Shown in pieces: positions 25,148 through 34,653 of a DNA stretch of 64,000 nt. Source of the stretch: an uncultured Schlesneria sp. (lineage in GTDB: Bacteria; Planctomycetota; Planctomycetia; Planctomycetales; Planctomycetaceae). Both the position numbers and the translations under genes were made by a program. Numbering within the stretch: the stretch's first letter is position 1; every line of letters starts with the position of its first letter. Location: positions 124,001-188,000 of the forward strand of contig CAIMFH010000201.1 in the NCBI GenBank assembly GCA_903840265.1. The letters run 5' to 3'. Under the pieces are notes generated by a model that was not told the DNA's origin, searched no databases, and saw only the letters and a program-made list of their open reading frames with translations.

Positions 25148-26767
25148 CTATTTCACTCCAAGACGCTTGGCCGCTTCCTGCAAATGCGCCACGGCGCTCT
25201 TTTCAGACGGTGACTCTTCCGCCAGATTGCCGTTGACCATGCGCGGGATCTCGTCACGCAATGCGAACAGCAATGCTTGTTTGGCTGGCTTGGCGTTACT
25301 CGCTTCGTTCTTCAAATCGGCAACGTATTTGGTCTTCAGTTGCTCTGCTCGAGTCTTGAACGAACTAAAATCAGTTGAATTGGCAGCACGCGCGGCGCGA
25401 ACATCGGTCACGAGTGCTTGCGCCTGACGATAGATCTCAACGTCCTTCCCGGAGCTAAACGGAAGGTACTGCCAACCGAATGCAACGGCCACCAGTGCCA
25501 CAACAGCGCCGATACCACCAAGAACTTTTGGATCCTTGATGGCATCGAATGCACCTGGTCCGGAATCCCTTCGCGCGGACTTCGATGGCCGTGAGGGAGT
25601 GGCCGGGCGAGTGTACGAAGCTTGCGGGGCGGCAAAACCACCTGAACTCGCAGGCCTGTAACTGATGGGTGCGGGTTGAGGCTCGGGAGCCCGAACTTCG
25701 ACAGGACGAACTGGCTCCACTGGTTTTGGAGGCACAACTCGTTCGGGGGCGACCGGAATATCGGCAGACGACTTCTCGACGGGGAGCGAAGTGGCGGCCG
25801 CCGCCTGCAAGTTAGCGGCAGAACGAGGCGGTATCGCAGGAACGCTTGCAGCGGGGGTCGTGATGACGGGATTGGATTTCACTACGCTGGCGGCATTCGC
25901 AACAGCAGTTGCCTTCGCGACATCTAACGCTTGCTTGGCCTGAACGATCAGCGAAACCGCATTGAACAAACCGGGAACATTGGCCGCGTGGACGTACTGT
26001 CCGTACATGCCGTTTTTGACATAGTCCGATGCCTGGAGTTGACCCGCCAGCGCCAGCTCATAGATTTGAACAAAGCCAATCGGCCCGCGCTCGACGCCGC
26101 CAACCCAGCCCCACCAGGTCGGGTCCACATTGGGAGCAAGCGCCCACGACACCAATGTTCGAGCGGCTTGTTCTGTCGCGGTATAAGTCGCTTGGGCTCT
26201 GATCAATCCCTCATCCGGTATCTGAACGACCGGACTAGAAGTCGTCGGCGCCGCTGCTGGCGTCACCGAAGCGGTCGGTGTCACTGCCGGGGTTAGTTGT
26301 ACTTCCGGCTTCTGCTTGATCGGCATCGGCTCGGGAGCGGCGGGTTCGTGATATGGAAGCACCGCGACCAACCGGCCGATGGATCCCACTCGTCTCCATT
26401 TTCCAGATGTACCGAGCCTGACTTCGTCACTTGATTCAAGCTGCCCCTGCTCGGCAAACGCGACGACCTCCTCAAAACCAATCGGCCCCATTTCCTGGCC
26501 GTGAAACATGTAGTACCAGTCATTTGCTCCCGAAGGCGCGCTTTGAATCGGTGCTTCGGCGATGGTGGCCAGGATCGGCTTTGGCCCGCTGCTGGTTGAT
26601 AGTCCCAGTGCCGTCACGGAACCGGCCGCTGCCCAGGCCGCAGTGCTGGATTGGCGGACCTCGTCGTCGGACGAAATGGACCCGAGTTCAGCAAGCTTCT
26701 TGAGTTCGTCGAACGACACTGGGCCGAAATCTTGCCCAAACATTCGATAGTACCACTGATCTGCCAT
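25148..26767 (-). CDS. GYF_2 (DUF4339) multi-repeat membrane protein
   Basis: 539 residues. Three GYF_2-type units are seen: WYYRMFGQDFGPVSFDEL near residue 5, WYYMFHGQEMGPIGFEEV near 80, and WWGWVGGVERGPIGFVQI near 217; each has the W-Y/W...G-P-h-G/S-F core. A long Pro/Ala-rich linker follows, then one membrane helix (GIGAVVALVAVAFGWQYL, about 420-440) and an alpha-helical tail. GYF_2 domains are probably protein-protein interaction modules and are very common in Planctomycetes and Verrucomicrobia, function unknown. I start at ATG 26767, since the first unit begins within a few residues; a TTG at 26788 is also in frame. Confidence 0.82.
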   Translation of the reverse strand: MADQWYYRMFGQDFGPVSFDELKKLAELGSISSDDEVRQSSTAAWAAAGSVTALGLSTSSGPKPILATIAEAPIQSAPSGANDWYYMFHGQEMGPIGFEEVVAFAEQGQLESSDEVRLGTSGKWRRVGSIGRLVAVLPYHEPAAPEPMPIKQKPEVQLTPAVTPTASVTPAAAPTTSSPVVQIPDEGLIRAQATYTATEQAARTLVSWALAPNVDPTWWGWVGGVERGPIGFVQIYELALAGQLQASDYVKNGMYGQYVHAANVPGLFNAVSLIVQAKQALDVAKATAVANAASVVKSNPVITTPAASVPAIPPRSAANLQAAAATSLPVEKSSADIPVAPERVVPPKPVEPVRPVEVRAPEPQPAPISYRPASSGGFAAPQASYTRPATPSRPSKSARRDSGPGAFDAIKDPKVLGGIGAVVALVAVAFGWQYLPFSSGKDVEIYRQAQALVTDVRAARAANSTDFSSFKTRAEQLKTKYVADLKNEASNAKPAKQALLFALRDEIPRMVNGNLAEESPSEKSAVAHLQEAAKRLGVK

Positions 26768-26936
26768 GCCATTCTCGCTGCGAGGCAATTACCACTCCCG
26801 TCGCGGGGCAAAGAAAAGCGTGCTGACGGCTAGCGTTGAATTGTTTGATTTATGCAAAGATACAAACAACCATCAGCAAATTCGAGCATCATTTGGCCTA
26901 TTCGGATTGCCACAAAATGCGGCTTGCTCCGCCATT

Positions 26937-27896
26937 TCAGACCGACAAGAGATCGGTCAACCGGCCCAGACGAAGTCCGTGGTTAGAAAACAAACCGCAG
27001 GTCGAAATATCGCACAGCCATTCTAATTCGGCGGGACGTGCTACCGCCAGAGGATCGTGCCAGGCATCCGTCACCAACGGCGATTCGATGGCAGCAACCC
27101 CAGGATGCAATCCAATTTCGGTGCAACCAGAAGGTGAGGCAAACGTCAGGAACTTGATCAGCGTTGATTTGTCGACCTGACCAGCATGTGAGGTTCCGAA
27201 AAACCGTGACGGTGCGACCAACCCTTCTCTCTCGATCTGCTGTTGAAATCGTCCCGCGAAGTATCTCTTGACCAGGGCGACAGCGAACGAAATCACTCGA
27301 CCTTGCCCGAGCACCGTTCTGGCTAAGCAGCCTTCTTTCGCCAACCGGACGATCGGGATGGAGTACTTCGCAGCCAGATCGGGAATGAGCGAAGCGACTT
27401 CGGGGACCATTTCCACATACTGATGCCCGTTCAGGTGCGTCGGCGCTACTCCCAGTGCCTGGACTCGCTCAATCTGAGCCTGCAGTTCATGGAGAACAGC
27501 TTGTCGAAACTGCGATCGCTCGGATCGAAGCTTTCGAAACACCAGGCCGATACCGGGGAATTGGCCCTGGTCGCCCAGAAGTTCAGCGGGATAGTTTGCG
27601 GTGAGGGGGCGACCTTGAGTCAGGTTCAAGTGTACTCCCAGATCAAATGGACGCAGTGAGTCACCGGCCTGCCGCCGGATGGTTGCGGATGGAATCGCGC
27701 CTTCTCGAAGTTCGGCCATCAGCAATGGCCAGGCAGCGCAAGCGTTACTGACGGCAGGTGCATTCGCCAAGATCGAGGTACTTGTCAGAAGCCCGTCTCG
27801 AAAGGCCTGGACAATTCCGGCATTCACGGCGGCGTTCATACCGAAGTCATCGGCGTGAAGCACAATCCATGGTTGGACACCAGTTGCGGTGTTCAT
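26937..27896 (-). CDS. ChbG/YdjC family carbohydrate deacetylase
   Basis: 319 residues with YdjC-family motifs: VLHADDFGMNAAVNAGI at the N-terminus (metal-binding Asp) and HLNGHQYVEMVPEV in the middle (two metal-binding His), and an ending region with GCTEIGLHPG. ChbG of E. coli removes one acetyl group from chitin oligosaccharides; relatives act on other acetylated sugars. It overlaps the upstream GT2 gene by four bases (ATGA), so the two are translationally coupled and probably work on the same glycan or glycolipid. In bacteria, YdjC-family genes paired with polyprenyl-phosphate sugar transferases are common, which fits cell-surface glycan modification. Confidence 0.87.
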   Translation of the reverse strand: MNTATGVQPWIVLHADDFGMNAAVNAGIVQAFRDGLLTSTSILANAPAVSNACAAWPLLMAELREGAIPSATIRRQAGDSLRPFDLGVHLNLTQGRPLTANYPAELLGDQGQFPGIGLVFRKLRSERSQFRQAVLHELQAQIERVQALGVAPTHLNGHQYVEMVPEVASLIPDLAAKYSIPIVRLAKEGCLARTVLGQGRVISFAVALVKRYFAGRFQQQIEREGLVAPSRFFGTSHAGQVDKSTLIKFLTFASPSGCTEIGLHPGVAAIESPLVTDAWHDPLAVARPAELEWLCDISTCGLFSNHGLRLGRLTDLLSV

Positions 27897-28768
27897 GCGG
27901 CCGCTCGGGGCTTCTCTGTCGAGCCGGCTGAATCATCGGCCTGAGTCTTGTATTGGCCCTTGATCGCTCGCCAGCGGACGCGCACCACATCCATCAGCAT
28001 CGGAATGGCATTGCGGCTCAGGGAGATCGTCGATGCATATTCATTGATCAGCGTGACCGGAACTTTTCGCAGACGCAGATTCAAGCGATGAGCCAGAAAG
28101 ACGGCTTCGGCATCAAAAGCGAAGCCTTTGATCGTCGATCGTGAAAAGATCGCTCGCGCGGCGGACCGACTGAAGATCTTCAGACCACATTGAGTATCTC
28201 GAATCTCGCGCGATACCAGGAATGTGACGATCCCACGAAAGACTTGAGAGGCCAAGGTGCGGAGAAATTGACGTTCAACGAGGCTGGCAGAATCGTCCAT
28301 ATCGCGGCTACCAAATACCGCGTCTGCCTCACCTTTACTGACAATCTCGTAAGCAGCTTTAAGTGCTGCCAAGTCATAAGGAAGATCGGCGTCTGTGAAG
28401 GCGACGACACGACCAGTCGCAGCCAGCATTCCATTCTGGACCGCAGATCCCTTGCCACCATTCGGTTGGCGGATCGTCGTGAACCTCTCGCCATAACCGG
28501 CAGCCAGTTTCGCGGTGTTATCTTTACTGCCATCGTCCACCACAATGACTCGGTAGTCGATTCCCCATTGATCTAGATACGCAGCGGCATCGGTCAATGT
28601 TTTTGGGAGCCGCAACTCCTCGTTATATGCTGGAATAACAAGAGTTAGGTCATGATCCGATGTTGGGACCGGGTTCAAGCCTGTGGGACTCTGGTTGGCG
28701 AATTCTGCAAACGAAATGATCAACGCATCCTGATTCTGCTGCTCGATGTTGGCCCGCGAGGCACACAT
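27893..28768 (-). CDS. Family 2 glycosyltransferase, dolichyl-phosphate glucosyltransferase-like
   Basis: 291 residues. The GT2 core reads LVIPAYNEELRLPKTL, VIVVDDGSKDNTAKLA, GGKGSAVQNGMLAATG and FTDADLPYDL (DxD-type metal site), then a DTQCGLKIFSRSAA stretch with the conserved Cys-Gly-Leu-Lys. This places it near the eukaryotic Alg5 / bacterial polyprenyl-phosphate glycosyltransferases that make lipid-linked sugar donors at the membrane. The start is ATG 28768, and about 40 residues precede the core, so a later start is possible. Its stop overlaps the YdjC gene start. Confidence 0.88.
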   Translation of the reverse strand: MCASRANIEQQNQDALIISFAEFANQSPTGLNPVPTSDHDLTLVIPAYNEELRLPKTLTDAAAYLDQWGIDYRVIVVDDGSKDNTAKLAAGYGERFTTIRQPNGGKGSAVQNGMLAATGRVVAFTDADLPYDLAALKAAYEIVSKGEADAVFGSRDMDDSASLVERQFLRTLASQVFRGIVTFLVSREIRDTQCGLKIFSRSAARAIFSRSTIKGFAFDAEAVFLAHRLNLRLRKVPVTLINEYASTISLSRNAIPMLMDVVRVRWRAIKGQYKTQADDSAGSTEKPRAAA

Positions 28769-28978
28769 TAAACCGTTCCCCTAAATTAAGGTCGGCGAAC
28801 GGTAACCAAATCGACAATGTCCAGCAATACCTTTTTTTCGACCCAACCATCCAGCAGGATTAGAGTTTGCGGATTCTTAAGCTAGTCTGAAGATCTGCTT
28901 TGTGGGATATTTCGAGCTAACCTGTGACTTTTTGTCGCACCTGATGGGCCTCAATGCGTCAGACCTCACGAGAACTGA

Positions 28979-30145
28979 ATGACAGCCTCTTCCGTCCAAT
29001 CCACGCAATTCCGCCGAGCGGCTTGGGGCGTCTGGATCGCGTTAACGTTCGTGGCTTGCAACCTCGCGGTCACTCGCGGCGCACGAACGGTGACCCCCTC
29101 GTATCGTAGTGCCGTCCAGAACTGGTTTGCTGGTGAGCCGATCTACAATATGGCCGGATCGGACTTCATCTATCTGCCTCAAGCCGCGCTTGTCTTCGCA
29201 CCGTGGGGGTTGTTACCCGTCCCCGTTGGCGAAGTTCTGTGGCGTATCACGATCCTTGGTATTCTGGCTGCGGGCGTCTACCGCTTCACAAGACTCGCCA
29301 GCGCGGACAATCGATGGTTCCTGATCAATACGTTTGCCTCAGCCGGAACAGCGGCAGGTTGTGCTCGCAATGGTCAGTCGACACTGATCGTCACAGGACT
29401 GATGCTGCTGGCGATCGTCGACTTGCATGATCGGCGCTGGTGGCGGGCAACGCTGCTGCTCTCACTGGCATTTGCATTCAAGCCCGTCGCGATTGTCGTG
29501 ATTCTGCTCGTTGCTGCGATCTATCTGCAGATGCTGTGGCGCTTGACGATTGGGCTGCTGTTCGTTGCCGTGCTCCCTTTCTTGACTCAAAGTCCGGACT
29601 ACGTCATTACACAATTCCAAGCGTGCTATGAGAACTCGCACACCGCATTCCAAGTCGGCATCACGGGACACTGGGCTCAGCTGTTTGGAATGCTGAAGGT
29701 TTCCGGCCTGGAAATCCCCTCGTCGGCCCAGCAAGTCATCCGAATTGCAGTTGCTGGTGCGACCTTGGTGATCTGCTGGCTCGCCGTACGTCGACTATTG
29801 CCAGCCCGAGGCCTGTTCTACCTCTACGCGTTTGCGACCAGCTACCTGATGCTGTTCAACTCACGGACGGAAGGTAGCACCTACGCGATGATCGGACCGG
29901 TGTACGGATTGCTGCTCGCCGAAGCCTGGCTAAGTCAGCGCAGCCAGATGCGAACGATCGGCTATCTACTCGCCGTGATCGGAACGGTGTTTAATTTCGA
30001 TTTGGCCCTGCTGGTTGTGAGACGACCGGACGAAATCTGGCTCTGCCCGTTTATCTGCGTTCTCGTGACCATCGACCTGACAAGACGACTAATCCGCGAA
30101 ATCAGCAATGTCCATGTGACATCGCGTTCAACGGAATTGGCCTAG
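28979..30145 (+). CDS. GT87/DUF2029-type membrane glycosyltransferase
   Basis: 388 residues with about nine to ten membrane helices. NWFAGEPIYNMAGSDFIYLP near residue 47 and the following PQAALVFAPWG region are typical of the GT87/DUF2029 family, related to mycobacterial alpha-mannosyltransferases that use polyprenyl-phosphate mannose. A likely catalytic Asp lies in the first periplasmic loop (GSDF). The gene diverges from the GT2/YdjC pair, so the three may act in one glycan pathway: a lipid-linked sugar made by GT2 used by GT87. This linkage is inferred from position only. Confidence 0.8.
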   Translation: MTASSVQSTQFRRAAWGVWIALTFVACNLAVTRGARTVTPSYRSAVQNWFAGEPIYNMAGSDFIYLPQAALVFAPWGLLPVPVGEVLWRITILGILAAGVYRFTRLASADNRWFLINTFASAGTAAGCARNGQSTLIVTGLMLLAIVDLHDRRWWRATLLLSLAFAFKPVAIVVILLVAAIYLQMLWRLTIGLLFVAVLPFLTQSPDYVITQFQACYENSHTAFQVGITGHWAQLFGMLKVSGLEIPSSAQQVIRIAVAGATLVICWLAVRRLLPARGLFYLYAFATSYLMLFNSRTEGSTYAMIGPVYGLLLAEAWLSQRSQMRTIGYLLAVIGTVFNFDLALLVVRRPDEIWLCPFICVLVTIDLTRRLIREISNVHVTSRSTELA

Positions 30146-30245
30146 CACGGCATCCGAGCTTAACTCTTGGCAGCCAATCTCGCCGCGAGATCGGGACGTC
30201 CCGAGATCCGATTAAGCCAATCCTGCTTCAGGTCCGGACAACACG

Positions 30246-30437
30246 CTAACGGACGGGAGGGACTTCCATCCGCGGCACTGGCGAAGCGCCAGTTTTTCGC
30301 CAGAACGGTGTCAGAAACAGGTACGAACAGACTCGGCATCGCACCTGCACGAACAGTAACGATAAGAGTAATGGAGCGGAGGATTTACTGCGGCGAATCG
30401 ACTTCGATCCGCAATGAGGACAGCACATTGCAGTCAT
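30246..30437 (-). CDS. Zinc-ribbon microprotein
   Basis: 63 residues. MTAMCCPHCGSKSIRRSKS gives a CPHC pair and VRCRVCSYLFLTPF a second CRVC pair, separated by a hydrophobic stretch (LLLSLLFVQ). The pattern CxxC..RRS..CRxC is seen in short planctomycete proteins that likely bind zinc. The start may also be the ATG at 30428. The last 15 codons cover a palindromic repeat (see 30277), so the native C-terminus may have been altered by repeat insertion. No function can be given. Confidence 0.55.
   Translation of the reverse strand: MTAMCCPHCGSKSIRRSKSSAPLLLSLLFVQVRCRVCSYLFLTPFWRKTGASPVPRMEVPPVR
30277..30297 (+). terminator. Palindromic repeat/hairpin followed by T5
   Basis: ACTGGCG at 30277-30283 and CGCCAGT at 30287-30293 form a perfect seven-pair stem with a three-base loop, followed by TTTT, and the whole reads like a terminator for the plus strand. 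The same motif type (CTGGCGAAGCGCCAG) is a dispersed repeat style in planctomycete intergenic DNA, to my recollection. It lies 130 bases downstream of the GT87 gene and within the 3' end of the zinc-ribbon frame. Confidence 0.6.
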
Positions 30438-30674
30438 CCAGTTTGGTTCATCTCGGGCACAAGGAGGCACAACCAAGGCAATTCATCGGCAAAGCGTCAT
30501 ATAGTTCTGGGTGAAAATGCAACGCTCCACGTCACTCGTGGTCAACATCCACTCACGCACCCGATGTATTCAGCAAGCGCGATAGAATCGGATTGACCTG
30601 ATGCCGCCTCAAAGTCGAATCGCGCGGTAGCCAATCGCGCCTCGAGATTGGGACTTCACAACCCACTACGCCGG
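30438..30674. other. Gap without further recognised genes
   Basis: From 30146 to 30674 the only features are the zinc-ribbon microprotein and the hairpin; the 240 bases to the debranching enzyme stop show no coding signal by eye. Confidence 0.45.
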
Positions 30675-32747
30675 TTATCCCTGTCGTTCCTCCGAATCAG
30701 GTGTGGACTGCACCCACGTCCGCAGAACTTCCGCCACGCTCCATGCTTGTGCAATACAGCCTCGGGGCGTGAACGGCGCTTCGGCATCGAAGACTTCACT
30801 AATGGAGCCGATACAGGCCTCACCCAAGTGGGGCACAAATCCCTCCAGCAGCTTCCGCGCGCCGGCCCGGTCGTTCTGATTGACCTTTTGCCAGGCATCC
30901 AGGAACGGACCAATCAACCAGCCCCAAACAGTTCCCTGGTGATAGGCCGCATCGCGGGCTCGCAGATCGCCGTAATAACGAGACTTGTAATCCGGATGCC
31001 CTGGAGCCAGGGATCGCAGTCCGACGGGTGTCACTAATTGCTTCTGAACGACATCGATGACCGCTTCCCAGTGGCCGCGATCCAGAACCGGAAAGCGAGG
31101 CGAAATTGACATGATCTGATTCGGACGACAAGCAGGATCATTGCCACTTTCGCCATCAATCACATCGAATAAGAAGCCGAGATCTTCATTCCAGAATCGC
31201 GCATTGAAACTGACTCGGGCTCGCTCGGCGTGATCCAGAAACGGTCGCGATTCGGCGTCGCCTCGCTCTTCTCCCAACCACTTCGCGAGCAAGCTGAGCG
31301 CGTTGTACCACAAGCTGTTAATCTCGACGGCCTTTCCACGTCGCGGAGTCACCACCCAATCATCCACCTTCGCGTCCATCCACGTCAATTGGTAGCCCTG
31401 CTGACCTTGCTTGAGCAATCCGTCTGTCGGATCGACCCCGATCCCGAACTTTGTCCCCCGCAGATGATGATCGACAATGTCGAGCAGCACAGGCAACAAC
31501 GCGCGCAGCGTCGATCGATCCCCTGTGCATTCGACATAGCGATCCAAAGCGTGGAAGTACCACAGCGACGCGTCAGCCGTATGGTAAACACCTTCCGTCT
31601 TACCGTCCGGGAAGTAGTTGGGAATCAACCCGTCGCGGACGTAACGAGCAAAGCTGCGCAGGATGCAACCCGCCTCCCAGTGCCGACCCGTCACCAGAGT
31701 CAAACCGTCCAGGCTGATCATCGTGTCACGACCCCAGTCCGTGAACCAGTGATATCCCGCGATGATGCTGCGCAGCTCGTCCCCCGAAACCGATCCAAGG
31801 GCCGTATCCCGTGATCGACTGGCAGGTGTAATGATAAACTGATCGGCCGCCAGCACCAGTTCGGCAGACATCTGGTCGTAAGCGGCAGGGCCCGCCATCT
31901 CCAGTAAGCGCTCGCGTCGGCCCGATTCGCCTCGAGCAGCCGAATCCGGGGGGATCGCATTGATCGAATCCCAAGACTCGGTCGAGGCGATCAGCGTGGC
32001 CGAACTTCCTTGCGACAGATCGACGCGAAAGTAACCGGGGCTCCATAGCTCGCCGGCCGATTCATACCCGCGCGATTCTTCGATGCGATACAGGACCTCA
32101 CTCATACGAGTCCCTTCGATCGTAAACGCACGGTTCTGACCCTGCAGCTGCAATCGCAGGATCGGCAATTGCGGACCAGCGGACAATTCGCAGCGGTCGT
32201 TCACAGCAGTCAGCGTGTACTCGTTCGCCAGCGGAGTGCTCACCGGAGCTTCGTGCGGCCGAAAATGGACCGCCGGACGAAGCTTCAGCCGGATTGTTCC
32301 TTCACCTCGCGCCAGGCGATAAGTGACATACACCGTGTTCAGCCGATGATTCATCAGCAGCCGTTTTTCAATGACGATGTCATCCAGCTCATAGAGCCAG
32401 ACCGGAAGCCCCCCTTCCAACCGAAACTCGATCAACGATCCGGTCTCAAGTTCCAGCCTGCCGCCAACCCATTCCTGGCCACCAAATCGAATCACGCGAC
32501 CGTCAGGCATCCGCACCTGCTCGGAGAGGTGGTTGAACATCATCATGCGGCCATACGGTGCAGGAAGTGCCGCCACCAACAGTCCGTGATAGCGACGAGT
32601 CGGAATTCCGCTCACTGTTCCCGACGCATAGCCGCCCAAGCCGTTGGCAACCAGCCATTCGCTGGTCAATAACTCTTCGGTGTGTCGCAGTTTCGTTGCA
32701 CAAGGCATGCTCCTGACAAGGTCTGCCAGGCGAATCGTGTCACTCAT
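30675..32747 (-). CDS. Glycogen debranching enzyme (amylo-alpha-1,6-glucosidase family)
   Basis: 690 residues. The N-terminal domain (SEWLVANGLGGYASGTVSGI, then TRRYHGLLVAA) and the C-terminal (alpha/alpha)6 domain with HWFTDWGRDTMISLDGL and YHQGTVWGWLIGPFLDAW are hallmarks of bacterial/archaeal GDE of GH133 type, which hydrolyse alpha-1,6 bonds in glycogen. The Asp of WGRD and the Asp/Glu residues of the C-terminal domain are the expected catalytic groups. The ATG at 32747 overlaps the end of the upstream trehalohydrolase by eight bases, so translation is coupled. An earlier ATG at 32756 is also possible. With its neighbour it would free linear maltodextrins from glycogen. Confidence 0.9.
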   Translation of the reverse strand: MSDTIRLADLVRSMPCATKLRHTEELLTSEWLVANGLGGYASGTVSGIPTRRYHGLLVAALPAPYGRMMMFNHLSEQVRMPDGRVIRFGGQEWVGGRLELETGSLIEFRLEGGLPVWLYELDDIVIEKRLLMNHRLNTVYVTYRLARGEGTIRLKLRPAVHFRPHEAPVSTPLANEYTLTAVNDRCELSAGPQLPILRLQLQGQNRAFTIEGTRMSEVLYRIEESRGYESAGELWSPGYFRVDLSQGSSATLIASTESWDSINAIPPDSAARGESGRRERLLEMAGPAAYDQMSAELVLAADQFIITPASRSRDTALGSVSGDELRSIIAGYHWFTDWGRDTMISLDGLTLVTGRHWEAGCILRSFARYVRDGLIPNYFPDGKTEGVYHTADASLWYFHALDRYVECTGDRSTLRALLPVLLDIVDHHLRGTKFGIGVDPTDGLLKQGQQGYQLTWMDAKVDDWVVTPRRGKAVEINSLWYNALSLLAKWLGEERGDAESRPFLDHAERARVSFNARFWNEDLGFLFDVIDGESGNDPACRPNQIMSISPRFPVLDRGHWEAVIDVVQKQLVTPVGLRSLAPGHPDYKSRYYGDLRARDAAYHQGTVWGWLIGPFLDAWQKVNQNDRAGARKLLEGFVPHLGEACIGSISEVFDAEAPFTPRGCIAQAWSVAEVLRTWVQSTPDSEERQG

Positions 32748-34653
32748 TTTCTTCATCTTCCGTTGTATCTGGTACCGTAGGCTGTGCAATCAACAGCACT
32801 GCCGATTGGCCCGGTAGTTTCCATCCGTCCTTGGTCTCGGGCATGACTGCCCCCAGCCCGCCATAGTCGGGATCTTCACTCGACCAAGCCATCTGCCAGG
32901 ACATGTGCAATGGCGGTGCGAGCAATGGTTCCGGAACAATATCCAAGGAAAGATCGCAGCCGAGGTTAATCACTAGCAACCGATCCGCTTGTGACCCGCC
33001 GAAAAATCGCAGGACGAACGCCTCGGGCCCCAGAACGGCACCGTCGAAAGTCCCCCGACGAGGCGACCGCAAAACCGCGTCGTTCAGTCGAAGATGAATC
33101 AGATCACGGTGAAGTGCATAAGCTTCGGCATGCAGTTCTCGCTCTTCGAACTTCAGCTTGCATCGCTCGAACGTGGCCGGATCCCCCGGATCTGCCAGTT
33201 GAGCAATAATCTTCGGAGTATTGAGACTCGGGAACTGCGCCAGGAACTCAATTCGACCGTCTCGCACGGCCCGGTGCAACTCTTCATTGTGATCAGCAAA
33301 GTACAGGAACGGCGTAGACGCTGCGAACTCTTGCCCTTGGAACAGCATCGGAGTCCCCGGCATCAGCATCATCAACGCTGTCATCGCCCTGAAGCGACCC
33401 GGCGAGGAGAGCGCGTGACATCGCAATCCCTTGGCCGAGTTCGCGACTTGGTCGTGGTTTTGCAGAAAGCTGATAAACGCTTCGGGGGTCAGCCCGGTTG
33501 ATGGCGTTCCGCGACGTTTCTTCTGCCACTTATAACGCTGCCCCTGATACAGGTAGCCCCACTTCGCAGCCGAGATAAACTCTTGCGGAGTTCCCCGGTA
33601 GTCCGTGAAATAAGCTTCGTTATGTCCTGATAACACGGTCATCGCACTATGGTGAAAGTCGTCGTTCCATAGCATGTCGATGGCGAAGCCTTGGCTGTCG
33701 AGTGGCCGAACCAAGTGAGTTTCCTGCGGCTCGTTCTCAGCAACGATGACAGTGTTTCGACCAAACGCCGACTTGCGGACAGCCTGCCCGATCTCAGCGA
33801 TAATGTGCGTGGCCGACTTATCGATGATCGCCTGCGTCGCATCCAGACGCAGACCATCAAGATGAAATTCGCTGATCCAGTAACTAGCGTTCGCGATGAA
33901 AAACTCTCGCACATGCTCGGCTTCGGGGCCATCAAAATTGAGAGCCTTTCCCCAATCGTTCTTGTAGCGGTCAGTGAAATAGGAGTCCGCGAAGAACGAG
34001 AGATAATTGCCATCTGGACCAAAATGGTTGTAAACCACATCTAAGATGACACCAATGCCCAGAGCATGCGCGCTGTCGACAAACGTGCGCATTTCATCGG
34101 GTGTGCCATACAGTCGCGTCGGTGCGAACAAGTTCACCCCGTCATACCCCCAACCGAATTCGCCTGCGAATTCGGCAACGGGCATCACTTCCAACAGGGT
34201 CACGCCTAATTCCGCGAGCGCCGGCAATTGCTCGACAGCGGCGTGCCAGGTTCCTTCTGGCGTAAAGGTACCAATATGCATCTCATAGATAATCTGAGCT
34301 TCGGGACGATTGCCACGCCAGTCATCGTCGCTCCAGTGAAACGTTGAAGGATCCATGACCTGCGACGGACCGTGTGGACCCTCGGGTTGATAGCGCGACA
34401 TCGGATCGGGAATCGGTTTTTCCGCATTCCCCAATCGATAGCGATACCGCGTCGTGGCATTGGCCACATCGGAAAAGCCAGAAAAGACCCCCGGCGAATC
34501 ATCTTCGACTTGAAGTTCAAATGTTGTTTTCTCGGCCTCCATCATCACAGTGACAGATTTGACCTTGGGTGCCCAAACTCGAAAGTGAACCCCACCCCCG
34601 GCTTGCAGTTCGGCACCCATCGGAAGACGCCGACTGAACTGCTGATCCACCAC
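32740..34653 (-). CDS. treZ: Malto-oligosyltrehalose trehalohydrolase
   Basis: A GH13 enzyme of about 637 residues. The four GH13 regions are clear: VILDVVYNHFG, GLRLDATQAI (nucleophile Asp271), VIVAENEPQE (acid/base Glu306) and FLQNHDQVAN; the N-terminal RRLPMGAELQAGGGVHFRVWAPKVKSV is the family's carbohydrate-binding module 48-like start. TreZ releases trehalose from the reducing end of maltooligosyl trehalose. I place the start at GTG 34653 (AAGGAATTC just before); the frame is open to 34809 but those residues are not family-like. No treY (the partner synthase) is in the window; it may be elsewhere. The gene is translationally coupled to the debranching enzyme. Confidence 0.93.
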   Translation of the reverse strand: MVDQQFSRRLPMGAELQAGGGVHFRVWAPKVKSVTVMMEAEKTTFELQVEDDSPGVFSGFSDVANATTRYRYRLGNAEKPIPDPMSRYQPEGPHGPSQVMDPSTFHWSDDDWRGNRPEAQIIYEMHIGTFTPEGTWHAAVEQLPALAELGVTLLEVMPVAEFAGEFGWGYDGVNLFAPTRLYGTPDEMRTFVDSAHALGIGVILDVVYNHFGPDGNYLSFFADSYFTDRYKNDWGKALNFDGPEAEHVREFFIANASYWISEFHLDGLRLDATQAIIDKSATHIIAEIGQAVRKSAFGRNTVIVAENEPQETHLVRPLDSQGFAIDMLWNDDFHHSAMTVLSGHNEAYFTDYRGTPQEFISAAKWGYLYQGQRYKWQKKRRGTPSTGLTPEAFISFLQNHDQVANSAKGLRCHALSSPGRFRAMTALMMLMPGTPMLFQGQEFAASTPFLYFADHNEELHRAVRDGRIEFLAQFPSLNTPKIIAQLADPGDPATFERCKLKFEERELHAEAYALHRDLIHLRLNDAVLRSPRRGTFDGAVLGPEAFVLRFFGGSQADRLLVINLGCDLSLDIVPEPLLAPPLHMSWQMAWSSEDPDYGGLGAVMPETKDGWKLPGQSAVLLIAQPTVPDTTEDEENE

